NCBI RefSeq assembly: GCF_019443965.1
Contig: NZ_CP040814.1
Span: 1,488,001-1,552,000 of the forward strand
Direction: 5' to 3'
DNA length: 64,000 bases
From: Salinibacterium sp. M195
GTDB lineage: Bacteria; Actinomycetota; Actinomycetes; Actinomycetales; Microbacteriaceae
This document shows, one piece after another, positions 26,255 through 35,284 of this stretch; positions within the stretch are counted from its first letter, which is position 1; each line of letters starts with the position of its first letter. Under the pieces are notes generated by a model, which made no database searches, was not told the origin of the DNA, and was given only the letters and a program-made list of their open reading frames with translations. The translations under genes were made by a program, and so were the position numbers.

Positions 26255-26875
26255 ATGCCCTTGATTGCCACCATCGTGCTTGCCGGCTTCGGCTTCGGGC
26301 TTTCGCTCATTATCGCGATCGGTGCACAAAATGCGTTCGTGTTGCGGCAAGGGTTGCGCCGAGAACACGTCACCGCTGTTGTGCTGGTCTGTGCGCTCTC
26401 CGACATCGTGTTGATCGTCGCTGGCATTGCCGGGCTCGGCGCCCTCATTCAACAGGCTGGCTGGCTTCTGGTGGTTGCGCGCATCGGCGGTGCACTCTTT
26501 CTGCTCGTTTACGCCTTTCTCTCGATTCGCCGGGCGACCCGACCCCAAGCCCTCACGGCAACGGCAGCAGGAACCGGGATGACGCTTGCCGCCGCCCTCT
26601 CGACAGCGCTCGCGCTGACCTGGCTCAACCCGCACGTCTACATCGACACCGTGCTGCTACTCGGATCCATCGGAGGAACGTACGGTGACGACCGCTGGTG
26701 GTTCGCGCTCGGAGCGTGCCTCGGCAGTGTCGTCTGGTTTGCGGCAATCGGCTACGGCAGTCGGTACCTGCGGCCACTGTTCGCGAAGCCTGCTGCGTGG
26801 CGCGTACTCGACATTGTGATCGCCGTGATCATGGTCGTACTGGCGGCGAGCCTGGTGGCCGGGCTGTTCGAGTAG
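26255..26875 (+). CDS. LysE/ArgO-type amino acid exporter
   Basis: 206 residues with six predicted membrane spans. The N terminus has the LysE signature GAQNAFVLRQGLRREHV near residue 24, and TWLNPHVYIDTVLLLGSIG near residue 125. It is expected to export basic amino acids (lysine, arginine). In Corynebacterium LysE is controlled by the adjacent LysG; no LysR-type regulator is next to it here. It converges on a GNAT gene. Confidence 0.9.
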   Translation: MPLIATIVLAGFGFGLSLIIAIGAQNAFVLRQGLRREHVTAVVLVCALSDIVLIVAGIAGLGALIQQAGWLLVVARIGGALFLLVYAFLSIRRATRPQALTATAAGTGMTLAAALSTALALTWLNPHVYIDTVLLLGSIGGTYGDDRWWFALGACLGSVVWFAAIGYGSRYLRPLFAKPAAWRVLDIVIAVIMVVLAASLVAGLFE

Positions 26876-26900
26876 CTGAGAGTGCGAGCTGTGGCGGTCG

Positions 26901-26925
26901 CTGCGCTGACAGTGGATTAGCGCAG
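26901..26925. terminator. Hairpin between convergent lysE and GNAT genes
   Basis: CTGCGCT (26901-26907) pairs with AGCGCAG (26919-26925) around an 11-base loop. It covers the stop codon of the minus-strand gene. No T-tract, so a weak bidirectional terminator at best. Confidence 0.3.
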
Positions 26926-27441
26926 AGCGGAGAGGTCGAACATCCATTCATTGACGTGGATGGGGTGGCCTTGGGGATACTCGAAATCGGCTTCGCCGGC
27001 GAGTGTGAAACCGGCGCGGCGGCAGAGGGCGTTTGACGCCGCGTTGTCGGTGCGAGGGAACGCGAAGACCTGATCGCGATCGCCATTGTCTGCCGCGTAC
27101 TGAATGCATTCGGAGAGTGCGCGACCGGCGATTCCGAGGCCTTGATGGGCGGTGTGCACGCTCCATCCGGTTTCGTAGACGTCTTTGTTACGCCAGCTCT
27201 TCTTCCAGAAGCCCACTGAACCAACGGGGTCGTCTGCGGCGGCGGATCGGATGCGGAACATGCGCGCCTCGTCCGTCTCCCACAGGTGCAAAAACTTGGC
27301 GTGCCGAGTGACGATTTGCTTATCGCTTTCGGGCCCGCCGAGGAAGGCCGTCATCTCGGGAGTATTGCTTCGTTCGAGCACGGGAAGATCGTCAAATTGC
27401 CAACGTTCAAGCCACACTCTGTGCTCGGAATCGCTCGTCAT
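26917..27441 (-). CDS. GNAT family N-acetyltransferase (RimJ/RimL-like)
   Basis: 174 residues. The N terminus WLERWQFDDLPVLERSN and the acetyl-CoA site VHTAHQGLGIAGRAL followed by ASNALCRRAGFTLAGE are typical of RimJ/RimL-type single-domain GNAT enzymes. The substrate is unknown. ATG 27441 rather than 27465 was chosen because a TATCGT -10 box lies six bases before it and overlaps the longer version. Confidence 0.82.
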   Translation of the reverse strand: MTSDSEHRVWLERWQFDDLPVLERSNTPEMTAFLGGPESDKQIVTRHAKFLHLWETDEARMFRIRSAAADDPVGSVGFWKKSWRNKDVYETGWSVHTAHQGLGIAGRALSECIQYAADNGDRDQVFAFPRTDNAASNALCRRAGFTLAGEADFEYPQGHPIHVNEWMFDLSALR

Positions 27442-27447
27442 ACCGGC

Positions 27448-27453
27448 ACGATA
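27448..27453 (-). promoter_or_regulatory. -10 box TATCGT, leaderless spacing
   Basis: Minus-strand TATCGT ends six bases before the ATG at 27441. Confidence 0.5.
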
Positions 27454-27544
27454 CCGCGTACGCATTGATGGCTCTCAAGAGTTTTTAGTGAAAATCTCTT
27501 AGGTTTTCTACGCGGACACGCTAGCGACGTGCTAAAAATCAACT

Positions 27545-28051
27545 ATGCGGACTTGTGGTGCGATTTTTCTCAGTGTTCTGGTTGTTCTCGGGACTGTCGG
27601 CTGCGTGTCAACCGCGCCGGAAACATCCGAGCCGCAAGGGCAGCAGGGTGAGTCTGGTGCAGCGGCGGAGGAAGGCGGTTGGGAAATGCCGCTTCTCAGC
27701 GCTGACTCTAGTTTTCTGAATCCTGAATCTCCGTACTCGGTGCTCTTCGAGCAAGTGGATTCCGGCGCCCACGAATACTCACTGCCTCCTCTCGGCGACT
27801 CTGTCGAGCAGCTCTTTCTCGCGATTGGCTGCGACAGGAATACCCCCTATGAAGTGGCGGTGGTTTCTGGTGAAACGGTCGTGGATAGAACGTGGGCGAG
27901 TAACTGCGCTAGTGAGCGGGGCAAACCGGCATCGACTTATCTCACTTCGTCGCTCGAGGGTGACCTGTCGTCGTTGACGCTCAGGGTTACCGTCGACGAA
28001 GGCGCTCGGTTCAGTGTCTCGGTGTTCGAAGCGGCGAACGCAAGTGACTAG
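27545..28051 (+). CDS. Putative lipoprotein of unknown function
   Basis: 168 residues. A short signal peptide ends VLGTVGC, giving a lipobox with Cys20. The -3 position is Thr rather than the usual Leu. A Gln/Glu/Gly-rich linker follows, then a globular part with two cysteines (CDRN, SNCA) that could form a disulfide. I do not recognise the domain. It has its own promoter-like AT stretch (TAAAAATCAACT) before the ATG and a terminator behind it, so it is a single-gene unit. Confidence 0.65.
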   Translation: MRTCGAIFLSVLVVLGTVGCVSTAPETSEPQGQQGESGAAAEEGGWEMPLLSADSSFLNPESPYSVLFEQVDSGAHEYSLPPLGDSVEQLFLAIGCDRNTPYEVAVVSGETVVDRTWASNCASERGKPASTYLTSSLEGDLSSLTLRVTVDEGARFSVSVFEAANASD

Positions 28052-28057
28052 GTAACT

Positions 28058-28087
28058 AGTCCTCCCCAGAGCGTCAGGTGGGGGACT
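28058..28087 (+). terminator. Terminator after the lipoprotein gene
   Basis: AGTCC-T-CCC pairs with GGG-GGACT (28058-28066 with 28079-28087 region, one bulged T), followed by CTTCTCCT. Eight paired bases, loop about a dozen. Confidence 0.55.
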
Positions 28088-28145
28088 CTTCTCCTATTCG
28101 TGCTGGTGTGCATTGTCGGTCGTGCCCAGGCGCGACTCTTGAGCC

Positions 28146-28502
28146 ATGGCAGCAAAAGACGACCTCGGCGCACGCGGCGAAAAGCTCGCGACCGAGCACC
28201 TGATCAGTGCAGGGTTTGAGATCCTCGATCGCAATTGGCGGTGCTCACAGGGGGAACTCGACATTGTGGCGAGAGAGCTCGACGAACTCGTGTTCGTCGA
28301 GGTCAAGACTCGCTCGAGTGTGCTGTTCGGGCATCCGTTCGAATCGATCACCACCACGAAACTCGCCCGACTGCGGCGACTTGCGGCTGCCTGGTGCGAC
28401 GATCATCCGGGGTTAGGTTCTTCCGTGCGCATCGATGCCGTTGCGGTGATCGTGCCCTCGCGGGGTGACGTCGAAATCGAACACTTGAAGCGCATCTCGT
28501 GA
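28146..28502 (+). CDS. UPF0102 / YraN family nuclease-like protein
   Basis: 118 residues. The Holliday-junction-resolvase-like endonuclease fold shows the GELDIVARE and VFVEVKTRSS motifs (Asp, Glu, Lys) near residues 38-60. YraN is widespread, its role is unproven, and it is usually found next to comM and dprA as here. The stop overlaps the comM start (GTGA). Confidence 0.92.
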   Translation: MAAKDDLGARGEKLATEHLISAGFEILDRNWRCSQGELDIVARELDELVFVEVKTRSSVLFGHPFESITTTKLARLRRLAAAWCDDHPGLGSSVRIDAVAVIVPSRGDVEIEHLKRIS

Positions 28503-30031
28503 TCGGCAGAACGTACGCCGTATCGCTGCTCGGCCTCGAAGGGGCAATTGTCGAGATCGAAGCTGACCTCTCCAACAACCTTCCAGGTTTCGTGCTCATT
28601 GGCTTACCCGACACCGCGCTTGGCGAAGCCAAAGACCGCGTGCGGGCAGCGGCAACAAATTCCGGATGTGGGCTACCGAACCGCAAAATCACGGTCAATC
28701 TATCGCCGGCCGCGCTGCCGAAACACGGCTCCGGCTTTGACCTAGGGATAGCACTCGCGGCGCTTGCTGCCTCCGGAACCGTCTCAGCGGAATCTATTGA
28801 CCGTGTTCTCCACATTGGCGAGTTGGGCCTCGACGGACGCCTTCGCCCCGTCAACGGTGTGTTGCCGGCCGTGCTCGCGGCATCCCGTGCCGGATTCACT
28901 ACCGTGATGGTGCCAAGCGGCAATGCCGATGAAGCGTCGCTCGTTCCCGACATGCGGGTTATTGCGGTTCCGTCATTGAGAGACGCCGCTATCTGGCACG
29001 GCGGAGAGTTCGAACCTGTGCCCGTTGACGTCATCACCCGGCCAACTGCCGCAACGGCGCCCGCAGAAGGTGGCGACCTCAGCGACATGATTGGTGGCAG
29101 CGACGCGATCGACGCCATGCTCGTCGCCGCAGCCGGTGGCCACCACGTGTTCCTGCTCGGGCCGCCCGGTGCTGGCAAAACCATGCTCGCTGCTCGGCTG
29201 CCAGGGCTCCTGCCCGACCTCGATCCTCAGGCTGCGCTCGAAGTTTCGTCGATCCGCTCGCTCGCCGGTCTCCCCGTTGGCAGCAGTCTCACTACCCGCC
29301 CACCGCTCGAAGCGCCCCACCACACGGCGACGGCCGCGGCGCTCGTCGGAGGCGGCAGCTCGCAGATTCGTCCGGGTGCTGCCGCCCGAGCCTCCGACGG
29401 AGTGCTCTTTCTCGACGAAGCACCCGAGTTCGCACCAGCAGCCCTCGACGCACTTCGGCAACCTCTCGAATCGGGGGTTATCAGCATCCATCGGGCTAAT
29501 GCCGTCGCGCACTTTCCTGGCCGCTTTCAGCTCGTCATGGCGGCAAACCCGTGCCCGTGCGGCCAATGGGGAGCACGAGACAGCGAATGCACGTGTCCGC
29601 CTAACAGCCGCCGCCGTTATCTAGCGAGACTCTCGGGGCCGCTGCTCGACCGCATCGACATTCAGTTCCGGGTCGAACGAATCACCAGCGCCCAGTTGCG
29701 GCTGGCGAATGAACGACCAACGCTCTCCACGGCAGATGCTCGCGCCACAGTCACCGCGGCCCGCGAGCGAACTCGGGCGCGCCTCGCAGCAACGCCGTGG
29801 CGGCTTAACTCGCAGGTGCCGGGATCATTTCTCCGCGGCCGCGAACTGCGGCTCGCCCCCAAAGTAACGGCTGGTCTCGATCGCGCGCTCGAACGCGGCG
29901 GAATCACCATGCGCGGCTATGACCGCGTTTTGCGTGTTGCCTGGTCGCTCGCTGACCTTGCCGACGACGCACGACCCGATGAAACCCACCTCGGTCAAGC
30001 GCTGTATCTACGAAAGGCAATGTCACAGTGA
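28499..30031 (+). CDS. comM: ComM/YifB family Mg chelatase-like AAA ATPase
   Basis: 510 residues from GTG 28499. An N-terminal Lon-protease-like domain is followed by an AAA+ core with Walker A GPPGAGKT at 221-228, Walker B VLFLDEAPEF and the NPCPCG loop, then a C-terminal Mg-chelatase domain. ComM promotes branch migration during natural transformation in Vibrio; the actinobacterial protein is an orthologue by context. It overlaps yraN and dprA by four bases on each side. Confidence 0.93.
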   Translation: MIGRTYAVSLLGLEGAIVEIEADLSNNLPGFVLIGLPDTALGEAKDRVRAAATNSGCGLPNRKITVNLSPAALPKHGSGFDLGIALAALAASGTVSAESIDRVLHIGELGLDGRLRPVNGVLPAVLAASRAGFTTVMVPSGNADEASLVPDMRVIAVPSLRDAAIWHGGEFEPVPVDVITRPTAATAPAEGGDLSDMIGGSDAIDAMLVAAAGGHHVFLLGPPGAGKTMLAARLPGLLPDLDPQAALEVSSIRSLAGLPVGSSLTTRPPLEAPHHTATAAALVGGGSSQIRPGAAARASDGVLFLDEAPEFAPAALDALRQPLESGVISIHRANAVAHFPGRFQLVMAANPCPCGQWGARDSECTCPPNSRRRYLARLSGPLLDRIDIQFRVERITSAQLRLANERPTLSTADARATVTAARERTRARLAATPWRLNSQVPGSFLRGRELRLAPKVTAGLDRALERGGITMRGYDRVLRVAWSLADLADDARPDETHLGQALYLRKAMSQ

Positions 30032-31371
30032 GCATGTTCGGACTCAAAGAATCAGAAATCGCAACCCTCATCACAGCGGTCAGCGTCGAGGGCGGTGGCG
30101 ATCTTGATCGTGTCTCCATCGAGAATCGTTTTGCGCGAGCAACGTGGAGTGGCCTCGCCGAACCCGGCGACCGGCTAGCCGGCCGCGCTATCCAACAACT
30201 TGGCGCAGCGCGAGCACTCTCTGCCGTTGTTGAACACTGGAATACCGAACGCTTCGCTGCCGAGCTGTCAGCGGATGGAGACCCTGTGGCCGGCGACGAT
30301 ATGCGTCAAGCGATCGACCGTTGGATGCCGCGACTCAAGTCAGACACCGCGCTCATCGCACTGCGCCAAGCCGCGCGTTTCGGCGCCCGCCTACTCATCC
30401 CCGATGATGAACTGTGGCCTGAGCGCCTCAACGACCTCGACTGGCACGCACCCTCCGCGCTATGGGTGCGTGGCACCGACGCGGCGCTCGCCGGAATTGT
30501 CGACGGTATCGCCCTCGTCGGAGCCCGCGCCGCCACAGGCTACGGCGAGCACATCACTATGGAAGCATCCGCCGGACTCGTAGATCGCGGCTACACCATT
30601 GTCTCGGGTGCCGCCTACGGAATCGACGGGATGGCACACCGCGCAGCCCTCGCCAGTCATGGCCTCACCGTGGCATTTCTGGCCGGGGGAGTCGACCGCT
30701 TCTATCCGAGCGGCCACGACAGTCTCCTGACCCGTATTGTTGAAAACGGCGCGGTGATCTCCGAACTGCCGTGCGGGTCACCGCCAACCAAATGGAGATT
30801 TTTGCAGCGCAATAGACTCATCGCTGCTGCGAGCCTTGCGACCATAGTGCTTGAAGCGGGCTGGCGCTCTGGTTCTCTCAACACCGCCGGACACGCGGCG
30901 GCTCTGGGTAGACCGCTGGGCGCAGTACCCGGCCCTGTCACTAGCGCGGCCTCCGCAGGGTGCCACCGCCTCATCCGCGACTATGACGCCGTGTGCGTCA
31001 CTAATCCTGACCAGATGGCCGAGCTGGCCCCGCTCGTCGAAAGGGAAATCGATGTCTCCGAAATCGACTCAGAATTGAGAATCTCGTCTGCAACTCCCGG
31101 CTCTGAGGTGTCTGCGGAAAATGTGGATACTGTCGGCGCTCGCAGCCCAGAAACCACGCGCCTCATCGACGCCCTCAGTGCTCGCAGCGCGCGGACGGCC
31201 GACGATATCGCCGCGCGCAGCGGACTCGCGATCACTGCAGTGCGTGCCCATCTGGGACTCCTCGAACTCGATGGTCGCGTCACAGAGACAGGGCGCGGCT
31301 GGAAGCGTGTCGCAGTGGCAAAACCAGAAACTTCGCGAGTTTTTCGCTCGCCTTCAACCGACAGCGAGTAA
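30028..31371 (+). CDS. dprA: DNA-processing protein DprA
   Basis: 447 residues. It loads RecA on incoming single-stranded DNA. The Rossmann-like core carries GARAATGYGEH, SGAAYGIDGMAHRAAL, FLAGGVDRFYP and PGPVTSAASAGCHRLI. A winged-helix domain (about 375-440) ends the protein. GTG 30028 overlaps the comM stop; ATG 30034 is an alternative two codons later. Competence genes comEA/comEC are not in the window. Confidence 0.94.
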   Translation: MSMFGLKESEIATLITAVSVEGGGDLDRVSIENRFARATWSGLAEPGDRLAGRAIQQLGAARALSAVVEHWNTERFAAELSADGDPVAGDDMRQAIDRWMPRLKSDTALIALRQAARFGARLLIPDDELWPERLNDLDWHAPSALWVRGTDAALAGIVDGIALVGARAATGYGEHITMEASAGLVDRGYTIVSGAAYGIDGMAHRAALASHGLTVAFLAGGVDRFYPSGHDSLLTRIVENGAVISELPCGSPPTKWRFLQRNRLIAAASLATIVLEAGWRSGSLNTAGHAAALGRPLGAVPGPVTSAASAGCHRLIRDYDAVCVTNPDQMAELAPLVEREIDVSEIDSELRISSATPGSEVSAENVDTVGARSPETTRLIDALSARSARTADDIAARSGLAITAVRAHLGLLELDGRVTETGRGWKRVAVAKPETSRVFRSPSTDSE

Positions 31372-31646
31372 CCGCAGGTTCGCCGCTGTCTTCAATCGTT
31401 TCGGCAGTGTGATGAGAAAAAGCGAACCAATTTGCGCGCGCACACAAGTGGGTAAAGCTGTGAAATGGCCGCAACCTATGCAAAATACCTGCATAAACGG
31501 TGAAAACACGTACCAAAATCGCTCAATGATCCAGATTGATTAGGAAAGGTAATGTTTTATGCATCGCTTTTTAGATTGTTCCTAATCATTATGTCTGTCA
31601 AAGTAGACAGGCTTAGCCCACGGACGTGCACAAGAAAGGCGACAAA
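31372..31646 (+). promoter_or_regulatory. AT-rich control region of putP with inverted repeats
   Basis: 275 bases without a gene, clearly richer in A+T than the flanks. TGATTAGGAA (31537-31546) is a perfect inverted match to TTCCTAATCA (31579-31588), 32 bases apart. CTGTC/GACAG (31595-31599 with 31606-31610) forms a second small inverted repeat. The first pair could be two halves of a regulator site or a long hairpin. No convincing -35/-10 pair can be fixed by eye. GAAAGG at 31634-31639 precedes GTG 31647. Confidence 0.5.
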
Positions 31647-33167
31647 GTGAACGATCAGTTCTTCCAAATTATCGCAATGGTCATTTATTTGGCCGCAATG
31701 CTCGGCATCGGGTGGTGGGCGTACAAGCGAACTACTGACCTTGACGACTACATGCTCGCCGGCCGCAAGCTCAGCCCCGGAGTAGCAGCGCTCAGCGCAG
31801 GAGCATCCGACATGTCGGGTTGGCTCCTTCTCGGACTCCCCGGCGCCTTCTACCTCGGTGGACTCTTCCAAGGCTGGATCGCCATCGGACTCACCATCGG
31901 CGCGTGGCTCAACTGGAAGTTTGTCGCACCGCGACTGCGTGCTTACACCGAGGTCTCCAAGAACTCGATTACGCTCCCCAGCTTCTTTGAGAACCGCCTT
32001 CGCGACAAGTCGCGCATCCTGCGCGTCACCGCCGGAATCATCATCCTCGTATTCTTCACCTTCTACGTATCCTCCGGAATGGTCGCCGGTGGCGTCTTCT
32101 TCCAGAGTGCATTCGGTTCCGAATACTGGATCGGAATGCTCCTTGTCGGTGGCGTAACAGTTCTTTACACCCTCTTCGGTGGATTCATCGGCGCAACCTA
32201 CACCGACGTAGTGCAGGGAATCATGATCTTCCTCGCGCTCATTGCGGTGCCGATCGTCGGCATCACGCAGACCGGAGGCGTTTCTAACACGATCGAATCG
32301 ATCCGTGCAGCGAACACCGACATCGACATGTTCAGCCTCTTCACTGGCGGATCAGTTATCGCCGCAATCTCCGCAGCAGCGTGGGGCCTCGGTTACTTCG
32401 GCCAGCCACACATTCTTGTTCGCTTCATGGCGCTTCGCTCGCCAGGGGATGCTGTAGCCGGTCGACGTATCGGTATCAGCTGGATGATCATCTCTGTTCT
32501 CGGTGCCATGGCATCCGCCCTCATTGGTGTCGCGTACTTCCAGCAGAACCCTGGGCTCACGCTCGACAACCCTGAGCGTGTGTTCCTCGAACTCGCACAG
32601 ATCTTCTTCCACCCGCTGATTGCAGGACTCGTCCTTGCAGCGGTGCTCGCCGCGGTAATGAGCACGATTTCATCGCAGCTCATCGTGTCCTCGTCGGCAC
32701 TGGTGGAAGACCTGTTCAAGATCGTCGCCAAAAAGGAAGCAACTCCCAAGGCGCAGGTAGTCCTCGGTCGTATGGGTGTTCTTATCGTGTCGATCGTTGC
32801 AATCATTCTCGCGTGGGACCCCAACTCGTCGATCCTCGACCTCGTTTCTTACGCGTGGGCTGGTTTCGGTGCTGCATTCGGGCCGATCGTGCTCCTTTCG
32901 CTCTTCTGGCGCAAGCTCACCAGCGTCGGAGCGATTGCCGGAATGATCGCCGGTGCAGTGACAGTTGTAATCTGGGGAAACATCGATGCGCTCTCGGGCG
33001 TGATGTACGAAATCGTCCCCGGCTTCGCACTCAACGTTGTTGTCGCAGTAGTAGTAAGCCTGCTCACCTTCAAGAACAGTGACAAGATCACTGAAGAGTT
33101 CGACACCACGCTGGAAAGCGTGCGTACCGGCACAGTTCAGTTGCCGATAATCGCCAAGAAGGACTAG
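31647..33167 (+). CDS. putP: Sodium/proline symporter
   Basis: 506 residues, sodium:solute symporter family with about 13 membrane spans. DDYMLAGRKLSPGVAALSAGASDMSGWLLLG contains the PutP sodium-site region (quoted here only as its position, about residues 31-55). GYFGQPHILVRFMALRSP near residue 252 is typical of proline transporters. GTG 31647 was preferred to GTG 31626 because GAAAGG lies eight bases upstream. It supplies proline as nutrient or osmolyte. Codon use is strongly biased to C-ending codons, suggesting good expression. Confidence 0.92.
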   Translation: MNDQFFQIIAMVIYLAAMLGIGWWAYKRTTDLDDYMLAGRKLSPGVAALSAGASDMSGWLLLGLPGAFYLGGLFQGWIAIGLTIGAWLNWKFVAPRLRAYTEVSKNSITLPSFFENRLRDKSRILRVTAGIIILVFFTFYVSSGMVAGGVFFQSAFGSEYWIGMLLVGGVTVLYTLFGGFIGATYTDVVQGIMIFLALIAVPIVGITQTGGVSNTIESIRAANTDIDMFSLFTGGSVIAAISAAAWGLGYFGQPHILVRFMALRSPGDAVAGRRIGISWMIISVLGAMASALIGVAYFQQNPGLTLDNPERVFLELAQIFFHPLIAGLVLAAVLAAVMSTISSQLIVSSSALVEDLFKIVAKKEATPKAQVVLGRMGVLIVSIVAIILAWDPNSSILDLVSYAWAGFGAAFGPIVLLSLFWRKLTSVGAIAGMIAGAVTVVIWGNIDALSGVMYEIVPGFALNVVVAVVVSLLTFKNSDKITEEFDTTLESVRTGTVQLPIIAKKD

Positions 33168-33180
33168 TCATCCACGTGTG

Positions 33181-33198
33181 CGCGTCTAGTTAGACGCG
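33181..33198 (+). repeat. Perfect inverted repeat after putP
   Basis: CGCGTCTA-GT-TAGACGCG: eight-base arms with a two-base centre, directly upstream of the putP terminator. Confidence 0.6.
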
Positions 33199-33206
33199 AG
33201 TGCACA

Positions 33207-33240
33207 AGATGCCCGCCCCACATTCGTGGAGCGGGCATCT
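33207..33240 (+). terminator. Rho-independent terminator of putP
   Basis: A 15-base stem (33207-33221 with 33226-33240, one C-A mismatch) with an ATTC tetraloop, followed by TTTGGTT. Confidence 0.85.
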
Positions 33241-33391
33241 TTGGTTAAGCGTGACGCGGCTACTTCACGGTGTCGGAACCGGTGTCTCATCCGCGTCCTT
33301 TTCGAGCGAGCACGCGAACGCGGTGAGATTGCCGCCGGAGCACGCGCCCGCTAAGTTCCCTCAATCCACGGTGGATGACGCCGGTGCGGCC

Positions 33392-33397
33392 TAGGCT
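33392..33397 (+). promoter_or_regulatory. -10 box TAGGCT, leaderless spacing
   Basis: TAGGCT ends six bases before GTG 33404. Confidence 0.5.
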
Positions 33398-33403
33398 GGG
33401 CGT

Positions 33404-34333
33404 GTGATTCAACTCGGCCAATACCCAGCACCCAGCCACGTCATCGCGCATGTCAGCGACACCCATCTGCTCGCGGGCGGGCGCCCGCTCTATGGCGCGG
33501 TCAACACGATCGACCACCTCGAGCAGGCTCTTGCCCAGCTCGAACGCTCGACAGCACATCCGCAAGCCATCGTCTTCACTGGTGACCTCGCTGATCTGGG
33601 GGAGCCCGATGCCTACGTGAGGTTGCGCGAGATCGTCGAACCGGCAGCCAAGCGGATGAACGCCGAAATAATCTGGGTCATGGGCAACCACGACGAGCGC
33701 GACCAATACTCCAAGCTGCTGTTCGACGAAGAATCAGATTCCCCTCAAGACCGTGTCTACATGATCGATGGTCTGCGCATCATTTCCTTCGACACCACGG
33801 TGCCGGGCTACCACCACGGAGACATTAGCGACGAGCAGTTGGAGTGGCTGCGTAACGAACTGGCAACTGCGGCACCGCACGGCACTCTGCTGGCCGTGCA
33901 TCATCCTCCGATCCCCACGCCAATGCTCGAAGCAATGGGCATGCTCGAGTTGCAACGCCAGGAACGCCTGGAAGAAGTGCTGCAGGGCAGTGATGTGCGA
34001 GCAATTCTTGCCGGCCACTTGCATTACTCAACGCATTCGACTTTCGCGGGTATCCCCGTCTCTGTTGCGTCAGCAACCTGTTACACCCTCGATCTCAGCG
34101 CTCACGAACGGCTGCTCTCTGGTGTCGATTACGGGCAAGCCGTCAACGTCGTGCATGTGTACGAGAAGCAGACAGTGCACTCGATCGTCCCTATCGGTGA
34201 CACCGCAGAGATCACAGGGCATTCGGCGGAGGCTTGGGCTCAGATCGAGGCGATGACGCCGGAGCAGCGACTCGAAACGTTCTCGGCCAAGAACTCAACG
34301 TTCAACGCGGCAGAAGTGGCGGCGTCAGAATAG
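33404..34333 (+). CDS. Metallophosphoesterase, CpdA-like
   Basis: 309 residues. The calcineurin-like fold has all metal ligands: HVSDTHL (residues about 16-22), FTGDLADLG, VMGNHDER, AVHHPPIPTP and AGHLHYSTH. Class III cyclic-nucleotide phosphodiesterases (CpdA, mycobacterial Rv0805) share this layout, so 3',5'-cAMP hydrolysis is likely but not proven. The C terminus has an extra segment of about 60 residues (EITGHSAEAWAQIEAMTPEQ, in part). GTG start with its own leaderless-type promoter. Confidence 0.86.
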   Translation: MIQLGQYPAPSHVIAHVSDTHLLAGGRPLYGAVNTIDHLEQALAQLERSTAHPQAIVFTGDLADLGEPDAYVRLREIVEPAAKRMNAEIIWVMGNHDERDQYSKLLFDEESDSPQDRVYMIDGLRIISFDTTVPGYHHGDISDEQLEWLRNELATAAPHGTLLAVHHPPIPTPMLEAMGMLELQRQERLEEVLQGSDVRAILAGHLHYSTHSTFAGIPVSVASATCYTLDLSAHERLLSGVDYGQAVNVVHVYEKQTVHSIVPIGDTAEITGHSAEAWAQIEAMTPEQRLETFSAKNSTFNAAEVAASE

Positions 34334-34345
34334 GGCGAGATTCTG

Positions 34346-34366
34346 GGCTGCACCGGTTGTGCAGCC
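34346..34366 (+). terminator. Hairpin after the phosphodiesterase gene
   Basis: GGCTGCAC (34346-34353) and GTGCAGCC (34359-34366) form a perfect eight-base stem with loop CGGTT. No T-tract follows. Confidence 0.45.
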
Positions 34367-34386
34367 GGGCGTGAAAGCATTGGGTT

Positions 34387-35256
34387 ATGACTCAGGGCGT
34401 TGACACCACACCACCACACACCCGAATCGAATTAGAGCAACAGCTGATCTCGCCCGAATTTGTGACGGATACCATCCGAGTGCTCACCGGTCACGAATCG
34501 ATCCGCAGCTTTGATTCCACTCCCATCGCTGCCGAAGTGTTAGAGGCGATTCTGGTCTCGGCACGTAGTGCGCCAACGTCATCGAATTTGCAGGCGTACA
34601 GCATCATCGTTGTCGAAGATGAGCAGCGACGAGCTCGCCTTGCACACCTCGTGGGCGACCAGCGCTATGTGGCTGAAGCACCCGTGATGCTCATTTTCTG
34701 TGCGGATGTGTCTCGGCTGCGCTACCTTGCGCACCGGCAAGGACATTCCTTCGAGGCAAACAATCTCGAAATGTTCTTGACGGCATCCATCGACGCTAGC
34801 CTCGCCCTTCAAAATGCTCTCGTTGCCGCAGAATCGCTCGGGCTTGGCGCGGTTCCTATCGGCTCCGTTCGCAACGAACCCAGTCTGATCGCCAAGGAAC
34901 TGGCGCTACCGACAGGGGTGTTCGCGGTTGCCGGACTCACGATCGGCTACCCGAACCCGGGAACGCGAAGGGGCGCTAAGCCACGACTTCCCAGCGAGTC
35001 AGTAGTGCACCGTGAGCAGTACTCGACGGAAAACCTTGAGCAGCAGGTCAGCGACTACGACGACGTCATGATCGCCAACGGTCTCTATGCCGGACGCCAA
35101 GTTGCCAGCGACCCTCACATTCCGGATGCCGAATACGGTTGGGCCGAACACACGGCACGTCGCACGAGCAAGCCAGAAACTCTCGCCGGACCATCAGCGG
35201 CGCTGAGGGATCACCTCAAAGACGAAGTAGAGGCGCGAGGTTTCTCGATTCGCTAG
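34387..35256 (+). CDS. Nitroreductase family (NfsA-like FMN oxidoreductase)
   Basis: 289 residues. The FMN-binding N-terminal motif HESIRSFDSTPI is near residue 38, SARSAPTSSNLQAYSIIVV near 60, and the NLEMFLTASIDASLALQNAL helix and GLGAVPIGSVRNEP follow. This layout fits NfsA/Frp-type NAD(P)H-dependent flavin or nitroaromatic reductases. The physiological substrate is unknown. The -10-like AAGCAT six bases before ATG is weak. Confidence 0.85.
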   Translation: MTQGVDTTPPHTRIELEQQLISPEFVTDTIRVLTGHESIRSFDSTPIAAEVLEAILVSARSAPTSSNLQAYSIIVVEDEQRRARLAHLVGDQRYVAEAPVMLIFCADVSRLRYLAHRQGHSFEANNLEMFLTASIDASLALQNALVAAESLGLGAVPIGSVRNEPSLIAKELALPTGVFAVAGLTIGYPNPGTRRGAKPRLPSESVVHREQYSTENLEQQVSDYDDVMIANGLYAGRQVASDPHIPDAEYGWAEHTARRTSKPETLAGPSAALRDHLKDEVEARGFSIR

Positions 35257-35284
35257 CGTGCCGTGTCGTTTGCGTGCTGGATAG

